DNA of 10,610 nucleotides. Source: Bacteroidales bacterium UBA3742. GTDB taxonomy: Bacteria > Bacteroidota > Bacteroidia > Bacteroidales > Paludibacteraceae. Shown here piece after piece: positions 1 through 7,500 of the stretch. How positions within the stretch are numbered: position 1 is the first letter of the stretch; every line of letters begins with the position of its first letter. Where the stretch lies: positions 29,445 through 40,054 of the forward strand of contig DFGU01000108.1 in the NCBI GenBank assembly GCA_002371785.1, given 5' to 3'. Made by a program: the position numbers and the translations under genes. The notes under the pieces were generated by a model. The model searched no databases. It worked only from the letters and a program-made list of their open reading frames with translations, and was not told the DNA's origin.

Positions 1-977
1 TCCTGGCTTATCTCTGCGCCAACGGTTTTGATGTGAACTATACGGCCCAGAACCTCTCGATGGGTCTCTACGGTATCGGTATCGCCGCCGTAGGTATGCT
101 CTCTACGCTGGGTATCACCCTGGCTACCGACGCTTATGGTCCTATCGCCGACAATGCCGGTGGTAATGCCGAGATGTCGGGTCTGCCCGCCGAGGTACGT
201 CAGCGTACCGACGCCCTGGATGCCCTGGGCAACACCACCGCTGCTACCGGCAAGGGCTTTGCTATCGGTTCAGCCGCACTCACGGCTCTCGCCCTCTTGG
301 CTTCGTATATCGAAGAGATCAAGATCGCCCTCATCCGCACCGGTGAAGCTTTGCCGAACGGTATAGAGGCAGCTAAGGCCACGCTCGTGGACTTCATGAA
401 TGCCTACAATGTCAACCTCATGAACCCCATCGTGCTCGTCGGTATCTTTATCGGTTCGATGATGGCCTTCCTCTTCTGCGGTCTCACGATGAACGCCGTA
501 GGACGTGCTGCTCAGAAGATGGTAGAGGAGGTGCGTCGTCAGTTCCAAACCATCAAGGGTATCCTCGAGGGCAAGGCCGATCCCGACTATGCCCGTTGCG
601 TCGAGATATCCACGCGTGGTGCACAGCATGAGATGCTGCTGCCGTCTATCCTGGCTATCGTAGTGCCTATCCTCACGGGTCTGGTGCTCGGCGTAGCCGG
701 TGTGCTGGGTCTGCTGATCGGCGGTCTGGCTACGGGCTTCGTGCTGGCGGTCTTCATGGCCAATGCCGGCGGTGCGTGGGATAATGCCAAGAAATATGTC
801 GAGGAAGGTCACTTCGGCGGCAAGGGTTCCGACTGCCACAAGGCTACCGTCGTAGGTGACACCGTAGGTGATCCGTTTAAGGATACCTCGGGTCCGTCCC
901 TCAATATCCTGATCAAGCTCATGTCGATGGTCAGCATCGTCATGGCCGGCCTGACCGTCACCTGCCACTTATTATAA
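1..977 (+). CDS. hppA: Membrane-bound ion-pumping pyrophosphatase, C-terminal part (5' truncated by window)
   Basis: The reading frame is open from base 3, so the gene enters from the left; the GTG at 33 is internal. About 324 C-terminal residues are visible, of a family usually near 700-750. This integral membrane enzyme hydrolyses pyrophosphate in the cytoplasm and pumps Na+ and/or H+ across the inner membrane. Seen in the sequence: the pyrophosphate/Mg-binding stretch DAYGPIADNAGGNAEM (bases 129-176), the block GNTTAATGKGFAIGSA, several long hydrophobic helices, and the C-terminal motif GDTVGDPFKDTSGPSLN. In the GNTT block the position after TT is Ala rather than Lys and the residue before KG is Gly, which from family knowledge marks the K+-dependent subfamily; Bacteroidales members are often Na+-pumping. 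The Na+/H+ selectivity residues lie upstream of the window, so the ion cannot be read. The stop is TAA at 975-977. Family assignment is very secure. Confidence 0.96.
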   Translation, partial: LAYLCANGFDVNYTAQNLSMGLYGIGIAAVGMLSTLGITLATDAYGPIADNAGGNAEMSGLPAEVRQRTDALDALGNTTAATGKGFAIGSAALTALALLASYIEEIKIALIRTGEALPNGIEAAKATLVDFMNAYNVNLMNPIVLVGIFIGSMMAFLFCGLTMNAVGRAAQKMVEEVRRQFQTIKGILEGKADPDYARCVEISTRGAQHEMLLPSILAIVVPILTGLVLGVAGVLGLLIGGLATGFVLAVFMANAGGAWDNAKKYVEEGHFGGKGSDCHKATVVGDTVGDPFKDTSGPSLNILIKLMSMVSIVMAGLTVTCHLL

Positions 978-1001
978 GAGAAACTTTTTTATGTTTTTCT
1001 T
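976..1001 (+). terminator. Possible weak terminator after hppA
   Basis: AAGAGAAAC (976-984) can pair with GTTTTTCTT (993-1001), giving a 9-bp stem with one G-U pair and an 8-base loop, overlapping the hppA stop codon and followed by further T residues. The stem is A/T-rich and weak, so this is only a candidate. Confidence 0.3.
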
Positions 1002-1053
1002 TTAAACATGTATGACTCGCAGAGTTTGACAAATAGTTAGTAAGGCTGTCTGG

Positions 1054-1077
1054 AAGCTCGCTTACAAGCAGGCTTAC
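1054..1077 (+). repeat. 12-bp imperfect tandem duplication
   Basis: AAGCTCGCTTAC is followed directly by AAGCAGGCTTAC, two tandem units differing at two adjacent bases, in the spacer between hppA and the HMA-domain gene. Each unit has self-complementary AAGC/GCTT ends. No function can be assigned. Confidence 0.5.
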
Positions 1078-1144
1078 TGGCTATTTATACGAGGAACTTG
1101 TTCCTAAATATTTAAAAGACTGGTTTTTATTGTTTTTTTCTATT

Positions 1145-1489
1145 ATGAGGATAAAGAATGTTATTATTTTAATAGGCGTACTGCTTAGTCTGTCTATATG
1201 GTCGGCAGTGCCCTGCTCGGCAGCCGAGCAGAAGCCTCAACAGGAGCAGAAGGCGAAGCAGCAGAAGCGCCAGGTGGTGCTCCTCAGTTGCGACTTGCAT
1301 TGCCAGGGCTGCTGCGACAAGATTATGAAGAATATTGCCTTTGAGAAGGGCGTCAAGGACATCGTCTGCAACCTTAGTGCCAGAACAGTGACCGTCACCT
1401 TCGATTCCCGCAAGACCGATCTCGACACCCTGCTCCGTGCCTTCGACCGCATCGGCAAACCCGCTAAACTCATCCGAGTCCTGGAATAG
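1145..1489 (+). CDS. Small exported heavy-metal-associated (HMA) domain protein
   Basis: Predicted protein of 114 residues. Residues 1-26 form a signal peptide (MRIK, a hydrophobic core, then a plausible CSA/A cleavage site), so it should act in the periplasm or envelope. Residues about 27-43 are a charged Gln/Lys linker. Residues 44-114 match an HMA/MerP-type ferredoxin-like domain: a first strand VVLLS, the metal loop HCQGCC with the expected CxxC at Cys53 and Cys56, a helix, the strand TVTVTF, and a second helix TDLDTLLRAFDRIG. The usual Met two residues before the first Cys is Leu here. Extra cysteines at 49, 57 and 75 are unusual. By family knowledge such domains bind Cu(I) or other soft metals and pass them to partners, but no transporter is adjacent here. 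The ATG at 1145 is preferred over the in-frame TTG at 1130 because it gives a clean signal peptide. No promoter consensus was found upstream. The metal is not predictable. Confidence 0.85.
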   Translation: MRIKNVIILIGVLLSLSIWSAVPCSAAEQKPQQEQKAKQQKRQVVLLSCDLHCQGCCDKIMKNIAFEKGVKDIVCNLSARTVTVTFDSRKTDLDTLLRAFDRIGKPAKLIRVLE

Positions 1490-1516
1490 TTCGCCTCATA
1501 CCTTAAAATTGGATGG

Positions 1517-1600
1517 CAAAGTGACAAAGTGACAAAGTTCAAAAGCTTGTAAGAGGCTTATTTATAGGCACTTTGTCAACTTTGTCACTTTGTCACTTTG
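1517..1600. repeat. Long inverted repeat built from GTCACTTT octamers
   Basis: The left arm (1517-1539) is the exact reverse complement of the right arm (1578-1600) over 23 bases, with a 38-base loop. Each arm is itself a tandem of an 8-base unit (GACAAAGT on the left, GTCACTTT on the right), and an extra GGCACTTTGTC copy lies just before the right arm. A run of eight T residues follows at 1607-1614, so a transcript from the HMA gene could end here. It may instead be a dispersed intergenic repeat. Confidence 0.8.
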
Positions 1601-1627
1601 TCGTAGTTTTTTTTCTATATTCATTCC

Positions 1628-1644
1628 GTCGGATTCTATCCGAC
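1628..1644. repeat. Small perfect hairpin
   Basis: GTCGGAT, TCT, ATCCGAC form a perfect 7-bp stem with a 3-base loop, just after the T-rich tract that follows the octamer inverted repeat. No T-run follows directly. Role unknown. Confidence 0.5.
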
Positions 1645-1773
1645 TACTCTTATGGTCGAGTAAGGGGCAAGTCATACCTAAGTCATGCTTATCCTAGACC
1701 ATTGAGCATAGAACACCATAAGGAAAGCCTACCCAAAGGCTACCTAAATATCAGAAGTAATATCTAAAAGCAT
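1645..1773. other. Non-coding spacer with minor repeats
   Basis: I see no convincing gene here. It holds a short direct repeat AAGTCAT (1669-1675 and 1680-1686) and a 6-bp complementary pair ATGGTC/GACCAT (1652-1657 and 1697-1702). The only reading frame across it (1573-1767) starts at a TTG inside the octamer repeat, has no ribosome-binding site and no recognisable domain. It could be part of a structured RNA or a decayed element, but nothing proves this. Confidence 0.4.
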
Positions 1774-1802
1774 AAAAATCGCTCAATTGGGCGATTTTTT
1801 TT
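1774..1802. terminator. Strong intrinsic terminator, possibly bidirectional
   Basis: AAAAATCGCT (1774-1783) pairs with GGCGATTTTT (1790-1799), a 10-bp stem with one G-U pair, around the 6-base loop CAATTG. It is followed by T residues on the + strand and preceded by A residues that serve as a T-run on the - strand. It insulates the toxin-antitoxin pair from upstream transcription, and its T-run merges into the -33 element of the next promoter. Confidence 0.8.
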
Positions 1803-1831
1803 GCATATATCAGAAAAAAGCAGTAATTTTG
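1800..1831 (+). promoter_or_regulatory. Bacteroidota-type promoter of the toxin-antitoxin operon
   Basis: A -33 TTTG (1800-1803) and an exact -7 element TAATTTTG (1824-1831, consensus TAnnTTTG) are separated by 20 bases. Transcription would start a few bases after 1831, giving a short A-rich leader. A purine-rich AGGGAGAAGT just before the ATG at 1861 is a plausible ribosome-binding site. Confidence 0.75.
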
Positions 1832-1860
1832 CACCAGAATTAAAAAAGAAAGGGAGAAGT

Positions 1861-2073
1861 ATGGACGCAGCAATGAGAACTGTGCAGGTTACGTTACCAC
1901 TGGCAGATGCCGCTTTTCTTCGTCGTCAGTCGCGTAACATGGGATGGCAAATAACAACCATTCGTACGCCACGTAAAAAAGGAAGCCTGGAGCGTGCAAT
2001 AGAAGATGTACGTGCCGGACGTGTGTATCAGGCAGATAGCGTAGAAGACTTAATGGCTCAGTTGGAAGCATGA
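1861..2073 (+). CDS. Type II antitoxin partner of the YafQ-like toxin
   Basis: Predicted cytoplasmic protein of 70 residues that should bind and neutralise the toxin encoded next to it and probably repress their shared promoter. The N-terminus (MRTVQVTLPLADAAFLRRQS) looks like a DNA-binding strand plus helix, possibly ribbon-helix-helix. The middle (RTPRKKGSLERAIEDVRAGR) is basic and helical. The acidic C-terminal tail (VYQADSVEDLMAQLEA) resembles toxin-wrapping tails of RelB/DinJ-like antitoxins. The call rests mainly on context: small size, upstream position, and an ATGA overlap with the toxin start at 2070-2073. The ATG at 1861 is preferred over an upstream in-frame TTG at 1801 because that TTG is the -33 promoter element and lies before the transcription start. 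The exact antitoxin family is uncertain. Confidence 0.8.
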   Translation: MDAAMRTVQVTLPLADAAFLRRQSRNMGWQITTIRTPRKKGSLERAIEDVRAGRVYQADSVEDLMAQLEA

Positions 2074-2357
2074 AATACACGATTCGTTACTCCGGTCAAT
2101 TCAAACGTTCCTACAAATTATGCAAAAAACGCGGGTTAGACATCTCCCAATTGGAGCATGTCATTCGCTTGTTGGCGGAAAACGGATCTCTCCCACCAGA
2201 GTATAATCCTCATAAATTAGTAGGCCGGAAATGGAATGGCTATTGGGAGTGCCATATAGAGCCCAATTGGTTACTGATATGGGATCAAAACGATAGAGAG
2301 TTAATCCTGTTGTTGCTGGATACGGGGACGCATTCTGATTTGTTTGGAAAGAGATAA
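2070..2357 (+). CDS. YafQ-like mRNA interferase toxin (RelE/ParE superfamily)
   Basis: Predicted protein of 95 residues, the usual length for the family. By family knowledge YafQ binds the ribosome and cuts mRNA during translation. Seen in the sequence: an N-terminal strand and two helices (residues 1-40), then the characteristic core with PHKLVG (48 is His), W-x-GYWECHIEPNW (60s), a WLLIW strand and the C-terminal TGTHSDLFGK. Aligned by eye to E. coli YafQ (catalytic His50, His63, Asp67, His87, Phe91), the equivalents are His48, His62, Asn66, His88 and Phe92. Thus all but one catalytic position is kept; the Asp is Asn (codon AAT). Whether this lowers activity is unknown. It overlaps the antitoxin stop by four bases, so translation is coupled. 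It is not called yafQ because orthology was not tested. Confidence 0.88.
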   Translation: MKYTIRYSGQFKRSYKLCKKRGLDISQLEHVIRLLAENGSLPPEYNPHKLVGRKWNGYWECHIEPNWLLIWDQNDRELILLLLDTGTHSDLFGKR

Positions 2358-2413
2358 TCAATGTAACTCAAGTACCAAACGGTCTTTTAGTAGTATCTTC
2401 GGTCATTTGGAAT

Positions 2414-2461
2414 CGTAATTTCGAGGGCACCGACACGCAAGCGTCCCACCTCGAAATTACG
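2414..2461. repeat. Perfect 13-bp inverted repeat, 22-base loop
   Basis: CGTAATTTCGAGG (2414-2426) and CCTCGAAATTACG (2449-2461) are exact reverse complements. The GC-rich loop contains a small ACGC/GCGT palindrome (2435-2438 and 2441-2444). It lies 56 bases after the toxin stop. There is no T-run, so it is not a classic terminator, though it may protect or end the toxin mRNA, or be a small dispersed element. Confidence 0.7.
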
Positions 2462-2480
2462 TTTGCACTATTGTGCAAAC
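2461..2480. repeat. Perfect 8-bp hairpin, TATT loop
   Basis: GTTTGCAC, TATT, GTGCAAAC form a perfect stem-loop sharing base 2461 with the end of the preceding inverted repeat, so the two structures abut. Confidence 0.65.
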
Positions 2481-2487
2481 TCCAATC

Positions 2488-2541
2488 TTTAGCCGTAAAA
2501 ACATAAATTTTGCAAGCAATTTTGGATTTTTTACGGCTAAA
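2488..2541. repeat. Perfect 14-bp inverted repeat abutting the operon promoter
   Basis: TTTAGCCGTAAAAA (2488-2501) and TTTTTACGGCTAAA (2528-2541) are exact reverse complements, separated by 26 bases that hold a direct repeat AATTTTG. The right arm ends two bases before the -33 element of the next promoter. That placement fits an operator; a terminator is less likely because no T-run follows. Confidence 0.65.
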
Positions 2542-2542
2542 T

Positions 2543-2574
2543 CTTGCAAATTTGAAAAATTTGTAGTACCTTTG
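2543..2574 (+). promoter_or_regulatory. Bacteroidota-type promoter of the surface-protein operon
   Basis: A -33 CTTG (2543-2546) and an exact -7 element TACCTTTG (2567-2574) are separated by 20 bases, the same spacing as the promoter at 1800-1831. The predicted start near 2580 leaves an A/T-rich leader of about 25 bases before the ATG at 2605. It probably serves all three genes downstream. Confidence 0.75.
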
Positions 2575-2604
2575 CGGCCGAATTGTATATTTTATATAAA
2601 GAGT

Positions 2605-3423
2605 ATGAAACGCATCATTCCTTATTGGGTACTTTTGTTGCTATGCGTCAGCCCTATGGCTTTCGCTCAGAGCGGCAATGACATCCCCCTTCAGACGTAT
2701 AAGTCTGTCGATGCCCCGCGTACTGCTTCGACTACCACGAAGCAGCAGGAAATAGCAGCGCCGGTGACTGTGCAGACAAAGAAGTCGACCACCACTCCAC
2801 AGAGCGGACAGAAAACGATAACGACTACGAAAACGGAACAGAATCCGGCAAAGGCAGAAAAGGAAAAAGTAACTTCTAAAGCCAATGAGGAACCCAAGAA
2901 GGATAAATCCAATAGCTGGTTGAACCGGTTCTATAACTACAGCGGCTTCAGTTCGTTGAGTTATTTGAGCGCCGGCTATACCTATTCATGCATGGGCGGC
3001 AAGCATATGGTCAATGCCTCGGTGTTTGATTTCCGCGTAGGCTTGATCAGTGCCTCGCTGCTGAATGTGGAGATGTCGGTCAGCCCGTTCGACAAGCGTT
3101 TTGCCTACAAGCCGAATATCCGCATCTATATCCCGATTGCCAAGTGCTTCTCGCTGGTGCCGTACGGAGGCGCGGAGGTGGATGCATCGTATCTGGGCCA
3201 GTATTTCGACAAGAGCTATGCGTATAATGTGGATAAGGACTTTTATATCAATGCCGTGGGCGGTATAGCGTTGAACCTGACGGCAATGCGTCATGTGCCG
3301 ATCGAGATCCGTGCCGAGTATCGTCACCCGGTGAAGGAATCGTATGCGGGAGCCTTGAATCCCAAGGGCGTATATGTAGGTGCTCAAATCTATTTTGGTA
3401 GTGTATTTTATAAAAAGAAATAG
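2605..3423 (+). CDS. Predicted outer-membrane beta-barrel-like protein
   Basis: Predicted protein of 272 residues. Residues 1-21 are a signal peptide (MKRIIPYW, Leu-rich core, AFA/Q cleavage). Residues about 22-105 are a low-complexity linker rich in Thr, Lys, Gln and Glu, with little hydrophobic content, probably disordered. From about 109 to the end the sequence alternates aromatic/hydrophobic and polar residues (for example SLSYLSAGYTYSC, NIRIYIPIAK, VGAQIYFGSVFY) as in small outer-membrane barrels. Two cysteines (129, 181) lie in this part. No named family is recognised; function is unknown. The ATG at 2605 is chosen because a longer in-frame GTG start at 2473 would translate through the promoter and the inverted repeats. 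It leads an operon: the next gene starts two bases after its stop. Confidence 0.8.
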   Translation: MKRIIPYWVLLLLCVSPMAFAQSGNDIPLQTYKSVDAPRTASTTTKQQEIAAPVTVQTKKSTTTPQSGQKTITTTKTEQNPAKAEKEKVTSKANEEPKKDKSNSWLNRFYNYSGFSSLSYLSAGYTYSCMGGKHMVNASVFDFRVGLISASLLNVEMSVSPFDKRFAYKPNIRIYIPIAKCFSLVPYGGAEVDASYLGQYFDKSYAYNVDKDFYINAVGGIALNLTAMRHVPIEIRAEYRHPVKESYAGALNPKGVYVGAQIYFGSVFYKKK

Positions 3424-3425
3424 GT

Positions 3426-4580
3426 ATGAAACGTTTGTTTACGATTATAGCTATCGGTATAGCATGTTTGGTATCGGCTGATATGTATGCGCAGTGGCCG
3501 ATAGAGATGTATGATCGGTATGATTATACCAACTATACCAATTACGCGCCGTTCAACCAGCGAATCACCACTACGGGCTATGATGCCGACTTGCTGGAGG
3601 CGGCCATTTTCTACGAGACCAACCGCCAGCGTGCGCTGCACGGCAGGCCGCAGTTCCGGTATGACTACCGGCTGGAGGTCAGTGCGCACAACCATTCTGT
3701 GGATATGGTGAACTATGATTTCTTCAGTCATGAGAGTCCTGTCTCAGGCAAGCGCACGATGTCTGACCGATTTGCGGAGGTGGGGATCCCCTCATGCATG
3801 TCGGGCGAAAATATCGCCTATCGTTCGATAGGTTCTTCGTATGCCGAGACCGCCAAGCAATTGGTGGATCAATGGATGAATTCGCCGGGCCACAGAGCGA
3901 ATATCCTGAACGAAGGTTATACCCATCTGGGATGCGGTGTGGCGTTCTATAAGAATTATTCGTCGGTCTATGTCAAGGCCACGCAGAATTTCATGCGCGG
4001 GGATAAGTCCTCCACTACATCGTCAACTCGGACGGTTGAGGAAAAGCCCAAGGCGAATACGGCGAGTGTCGGCGCGGCGGATGTGCAGCCCACGCAGGAT
4101 GAACTGGAACTGTATGAACTCATCATGCAGTATCGTGCCGAAAAAGGTCTGCCGCGTATCCCGCTATCAGCATCGCTGACCTATGTGGCACAGACGCATG
4201 CCAAGGATATGTACACCTACTTTGATGAGATTCCCGAAGGCTGTAACCCGCATAGCTGGTCAGGTCATGGACCTTGGACGCAGTGCGACTACTATCCCGA
4301 TCACCGTAATGCGGAATGTATGTGGTCGAAACCGAGTGAGTTGACTTCGTATCAAGGCTACGGGTTTGAGATTAGCACCTATAACTTACCTCTTACGCGA
4401 GTAATGACTCCCAAAGGTGCATTGAATGGCTGGAAAACGAGTTCTGCACATAATGCTGTGATTATTAACGAAGGGAAATGGGGTGCTGCTCATTGGCAGG
4501 CCATCGGTATAGGGATGTACAAGGGCTATGCCTGTGTATGGTTTGGCAGAGAGAAAGATCCTGTAGAGTTCCGCAAATAG
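3426..4580 (+). CDS. Secreted protein with two different CAP/SCP domains
   Basis: Predicted protein of 384 residues with a signal peptide (residues 1-22, MYA/Q cleavage). Domain 1 (about 53-190) is a bacterial YkwD-type CAP domain: a helix with YETNRQRALHGRP, HNHSVDM, DFFSHESP (His102), SGENIAY (Glu128), and WMNSPGHRANIL (His156), followed by GCGVAFY. A Thr/Ser/Lys linker (about 191-222) leads to domain 2 (about 223-376), a divergent CAP domain with LYELIMQYRAEKGLPRIPLS, THAKDM, NPHSWSGHG, NAECMW, LNGWKTSSAHNAVI and IGIGMYKGYACVWFG. CAP proteins are extracellular and bind lipids, peptides or partner proteins in different lineages; the bacterial role is mostly unknown. The gene sits 2 bases after the outer-membrane protein gene and 13 bases before the giant gene, so co-expression with both is likely. 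Fold assignment is firm; function is not predictable. Confidence 0.92.
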   Translation: MKRLFTIIAIGIACLVSADMYAQWPIEMYDRYDYTNYTNYAPFNQRITTTGYDADLLEAAIFYETNRQRALHGRPQFRYDYRLEVSAHNHSVDMVNYDFFSHESPVSGKRTMSDRFAEVGIPSCMSGENIAYRSIGSSYAETAKQLVDQWMNSPGHRANILNEGYTHLGCGVAFYKNYSSVYVKATQNFMRGDKSSTTSSTRTVEEKPKANTASVGAADVQPTQDELELYELIMQYRAEKGLPRIPLSASLTYVAQTHAKDMYTYFDEIPEGCNPHSWSGHGPWTQCDYYPDHRNAECMWSKPSELTSYQGYGFEISTYNLPLTRVMTPKGALNGWKTSSAHNAVIINEGKWGAAHWQAIGIGMYKGYACVWFGREKDPVEFRK

Positions 4581-4593
4581 TCGCTTCTGATTG

Positions 4594-7500
4594 GTGAGAC
4601 GTCTGCTGTCTGTTATATGGTGTATGGTCTGTTGCCTCGCGCTCGCGTGGGGGCAATACAACTCGACGACGCCGGAAGGAGGATCGTGGAATAACTCTGA
4701 ATATAATTCCACCGAAGGAAAGGATTTCTGGGTGACCTATATGTTCAACTACGGCAACCTGCAACAAGACGAGAACCTGAAACTATATCTCTATGCCGTA
4801 GCCCGCAAAAAGACCACTTTCCAGATTGAATATGCCGACGGTACGTTATCTCAAGCGATAGACGTTCCTGCCGGCGGACGTTCCCAGATATTTACCGTAG
4901 ATCAATCGAAAGCCTACATTACCAACCCGGATCAGGTCATGAGCAAGGGTCTGCATGTCCGGTCGAAAGACCCGATATCGCTCTACGCTCTCAACCAGAA
5001 TGCAGAAGCCGGCTCATACGATGCGACCAACATACTTCCCTCAAATACCTTAGGACGTGAGTACGTTATTCAGACCTATTCTACCGACGGTGTAACGACG
5101 GAGTTTGCCCTGGTCAGTACGCATTACAACACACGTGTCAATATCGAATACTTTGAGAAACACGTTCAGACAGGCCAGGTAACGCGAAACACCATTTCGC
5201 TGACGCTTCATGCCGGCCAGACATACTTGCATCGTTCGTCCGGTATTGAATACTCGCTGACAGGAACAACGGTATGTACGTCCCATCCCATCGCCATTTT
5301 CTGCGGTGGACAACATGCCGATATCCCCCGTGGTTCTTCCAACAAAAACCACATCTACTCGCAACTATATCCCGCCACTATGTGGGGCAAGCATTTCGTG
5401 GTGCAAAACGTCCAAAAACACAAGAAGGACTTTTATCGTGTCACGGCGGCGCAGAACAACACACAGGTACGATTGAATGGAACTTTGGTGGCTACCCTAA
5501 ACGCCAATGAGACATACGACGGTGCGGTCGTTTCTACAAACCACCAGAACAAAGCAGACTATATTCTTACCAGTAAAAATGCGTTGGTTTGTTTTTACGC
5601 AACCGATGGCATTCTGAGTAACGATACCATACCCGATCCAACAGATCCTACCAATCCGTTTATCAAGCAATACGAAGGAGCGCCCGCCATGGCGCCCGTT
5701 GTGCCGATGGAGTTAGGGTGTAATGATCTGATTTTTGCGACGCTCAATTCGAGTGGTATCACAAAGCATTATGTTAATGTCGTCACCTACACGGCGTATA
5801 AGAACGGCATGCAGTTAGACGGAACAAACATTAGTAGCCAGTTCGCGGACCTGGCGGGAACACCATATAGCTATGCCCAACTTAGTTTGACGGACGGCGC
5901 ACACACGCTGAAAAACAGCATGGGGAAAAGCAAAAAAGACGCCGTTTTCACAGCCATGGTCTATGGTCTGGGTATGAATAACATGGCGCGACAAGAATCC
6001 TATGCCTACGCACCGGGTAGCCGTATCTTGAGCGATGTGGACATGCTTGTCAACGGAGAATATATCAAAGAAAAAACCATCTGTATTACCAAGCCTCTGA
6101 CCTTTACCGGAATTATAGGCGGTGACTACTATAGTGTAGATTGGAATTTCCATGACTATGGTGGCACGACCACCAGCACAGGCAACAGAGACACTATTAA
6201 AACCCACACCTTCAGTAGTGCCGGCGACTATGACGTCACGCTCACCGTAGGCCGACAATACCCCATCAACTGTACCAATACCAGCGGAACGATCGTATAT
6301 GATACAGTGCATGTCATGATACACGTCAAGGATATATACAATGCCAATTTTGAACACAAGATATGCGAGGGGCAGACGGTGGAACTGAAAGGACGTGATG
6401 AGAACGGAAATATACAGACCTATACCTACTCGACGAACACAAACGAAACGAAAAAGTTCTATACCGTGGACGGTTGCGACAGTATCGTTCGTGTAAAGAT
6501 CCAAGTGGGACAGCCCGAGACGAAACGCTTTACCGTAACGGAGTGTAACGAGTACACATGGCACGGCACACGTTATACCGAGTCGGGCACCTATAATTGG
6601 ACAGGGAAGACGGAATACGACTGCGACCTGACCGAGATACTGGAACTGACCATCCTGAAACCCGTACAGGGACCTAAGGTGGAGAAGACGCTCTGCCGCA
6701 ACAGCCTGCCCTATATATGGAATGGTCAATCCATCAACAAACCGGGGCCATACACAGCTACCCTGCAGGCGGCTAACGGCTGCGACAGTATCGCCAAACT
6801 GGAGGTGAAAGTAGAGGACGAGTACCGCGAGGAGATAACAGCCAAGCCATGCTACGGCGAGAGTTACGAGTGGCGCGGCAGGATATTGACCGAGGCCAAT
6901 ACCTATGAGGAGAAACGTTCCTCGCCCAACGGGTGCGACAGTACGTTCATCCTCCATCTCTCGTTCTTTCCTGACTACAGCCATATTACGAAGACTGACG
7001 AGACATGTGCTGACAAGCCTTACCGCTTCGGAGACCAGATGCTCACCGAAAGCGGCACCTATACCAAGACCTTTAAGACGGCGGACGGTTGCGACAGTAC
7101 GGTCACGCTGACGCTGACCGTCTGGCCGCTGGAATACGACACGATATACGCCAGCATTTGCCAGGGAGAATCATACCCCTTCGACGGCAAACAGCTGAAG
7201 ACCGAAGGCAAGTACACCAAGACCGAGCAGAACGCCCACCATTGTACCAAGACCACGGTGCTCTACCTGACCGTCAACCCCGTTACCCACCGCTATGATA
7301 CCATACGTATCTGCGAGAAAGGCTTGCCCTATACCTATGCCGGCAAGTACATCGCAGACAAAGAGGGTATCTATGAGAAGGTACTCGATACCAAGAACCA
7401 ATACGGCTGCGACTCGGTATATCATCTCAATCTCATTGTGGATAAGACCATCGTGACGCCGCTGACCGTTCATCGTTGCGACTACGACGCACCGTACAAC

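Noticed and set aside
270..968. Minus-strand open frame (232 codons) opposite hppA
   Set aside because: It is His/Asp-rich shadow sequence opposite a certain pyrophosphatase gene.
1573..1767. Possible 64-codon gene between the HMA gene and the terminator
   Set aside because: TTG start within the octamer inverted repeat, no ribosome-binding site, no domain.
2473..2604. Longer N-terminus for the outer-membrane protein from GTG 2473
   Set aside because: It would be translated from within a hairpin and through the promoter at 2543-2574; the ATG at 2605 gives a clean signal peptide.
5815..6984. Long minus-strand open frame (389 codons)
   Set aside because: It lies opposite the giant + strand gene, whose domains and codon pattern are clear; it has no recognisable motif. 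The + strand frame's lack of certain codons leaves the reverse frame open.
7240..7251. HCTK in repeat 6 as a sign of frameshift or sequencing error
   Set aside because: The frame continues unbroken into the next repeat, and units 2 and 22 show similar natural decay while keeping the Cys.
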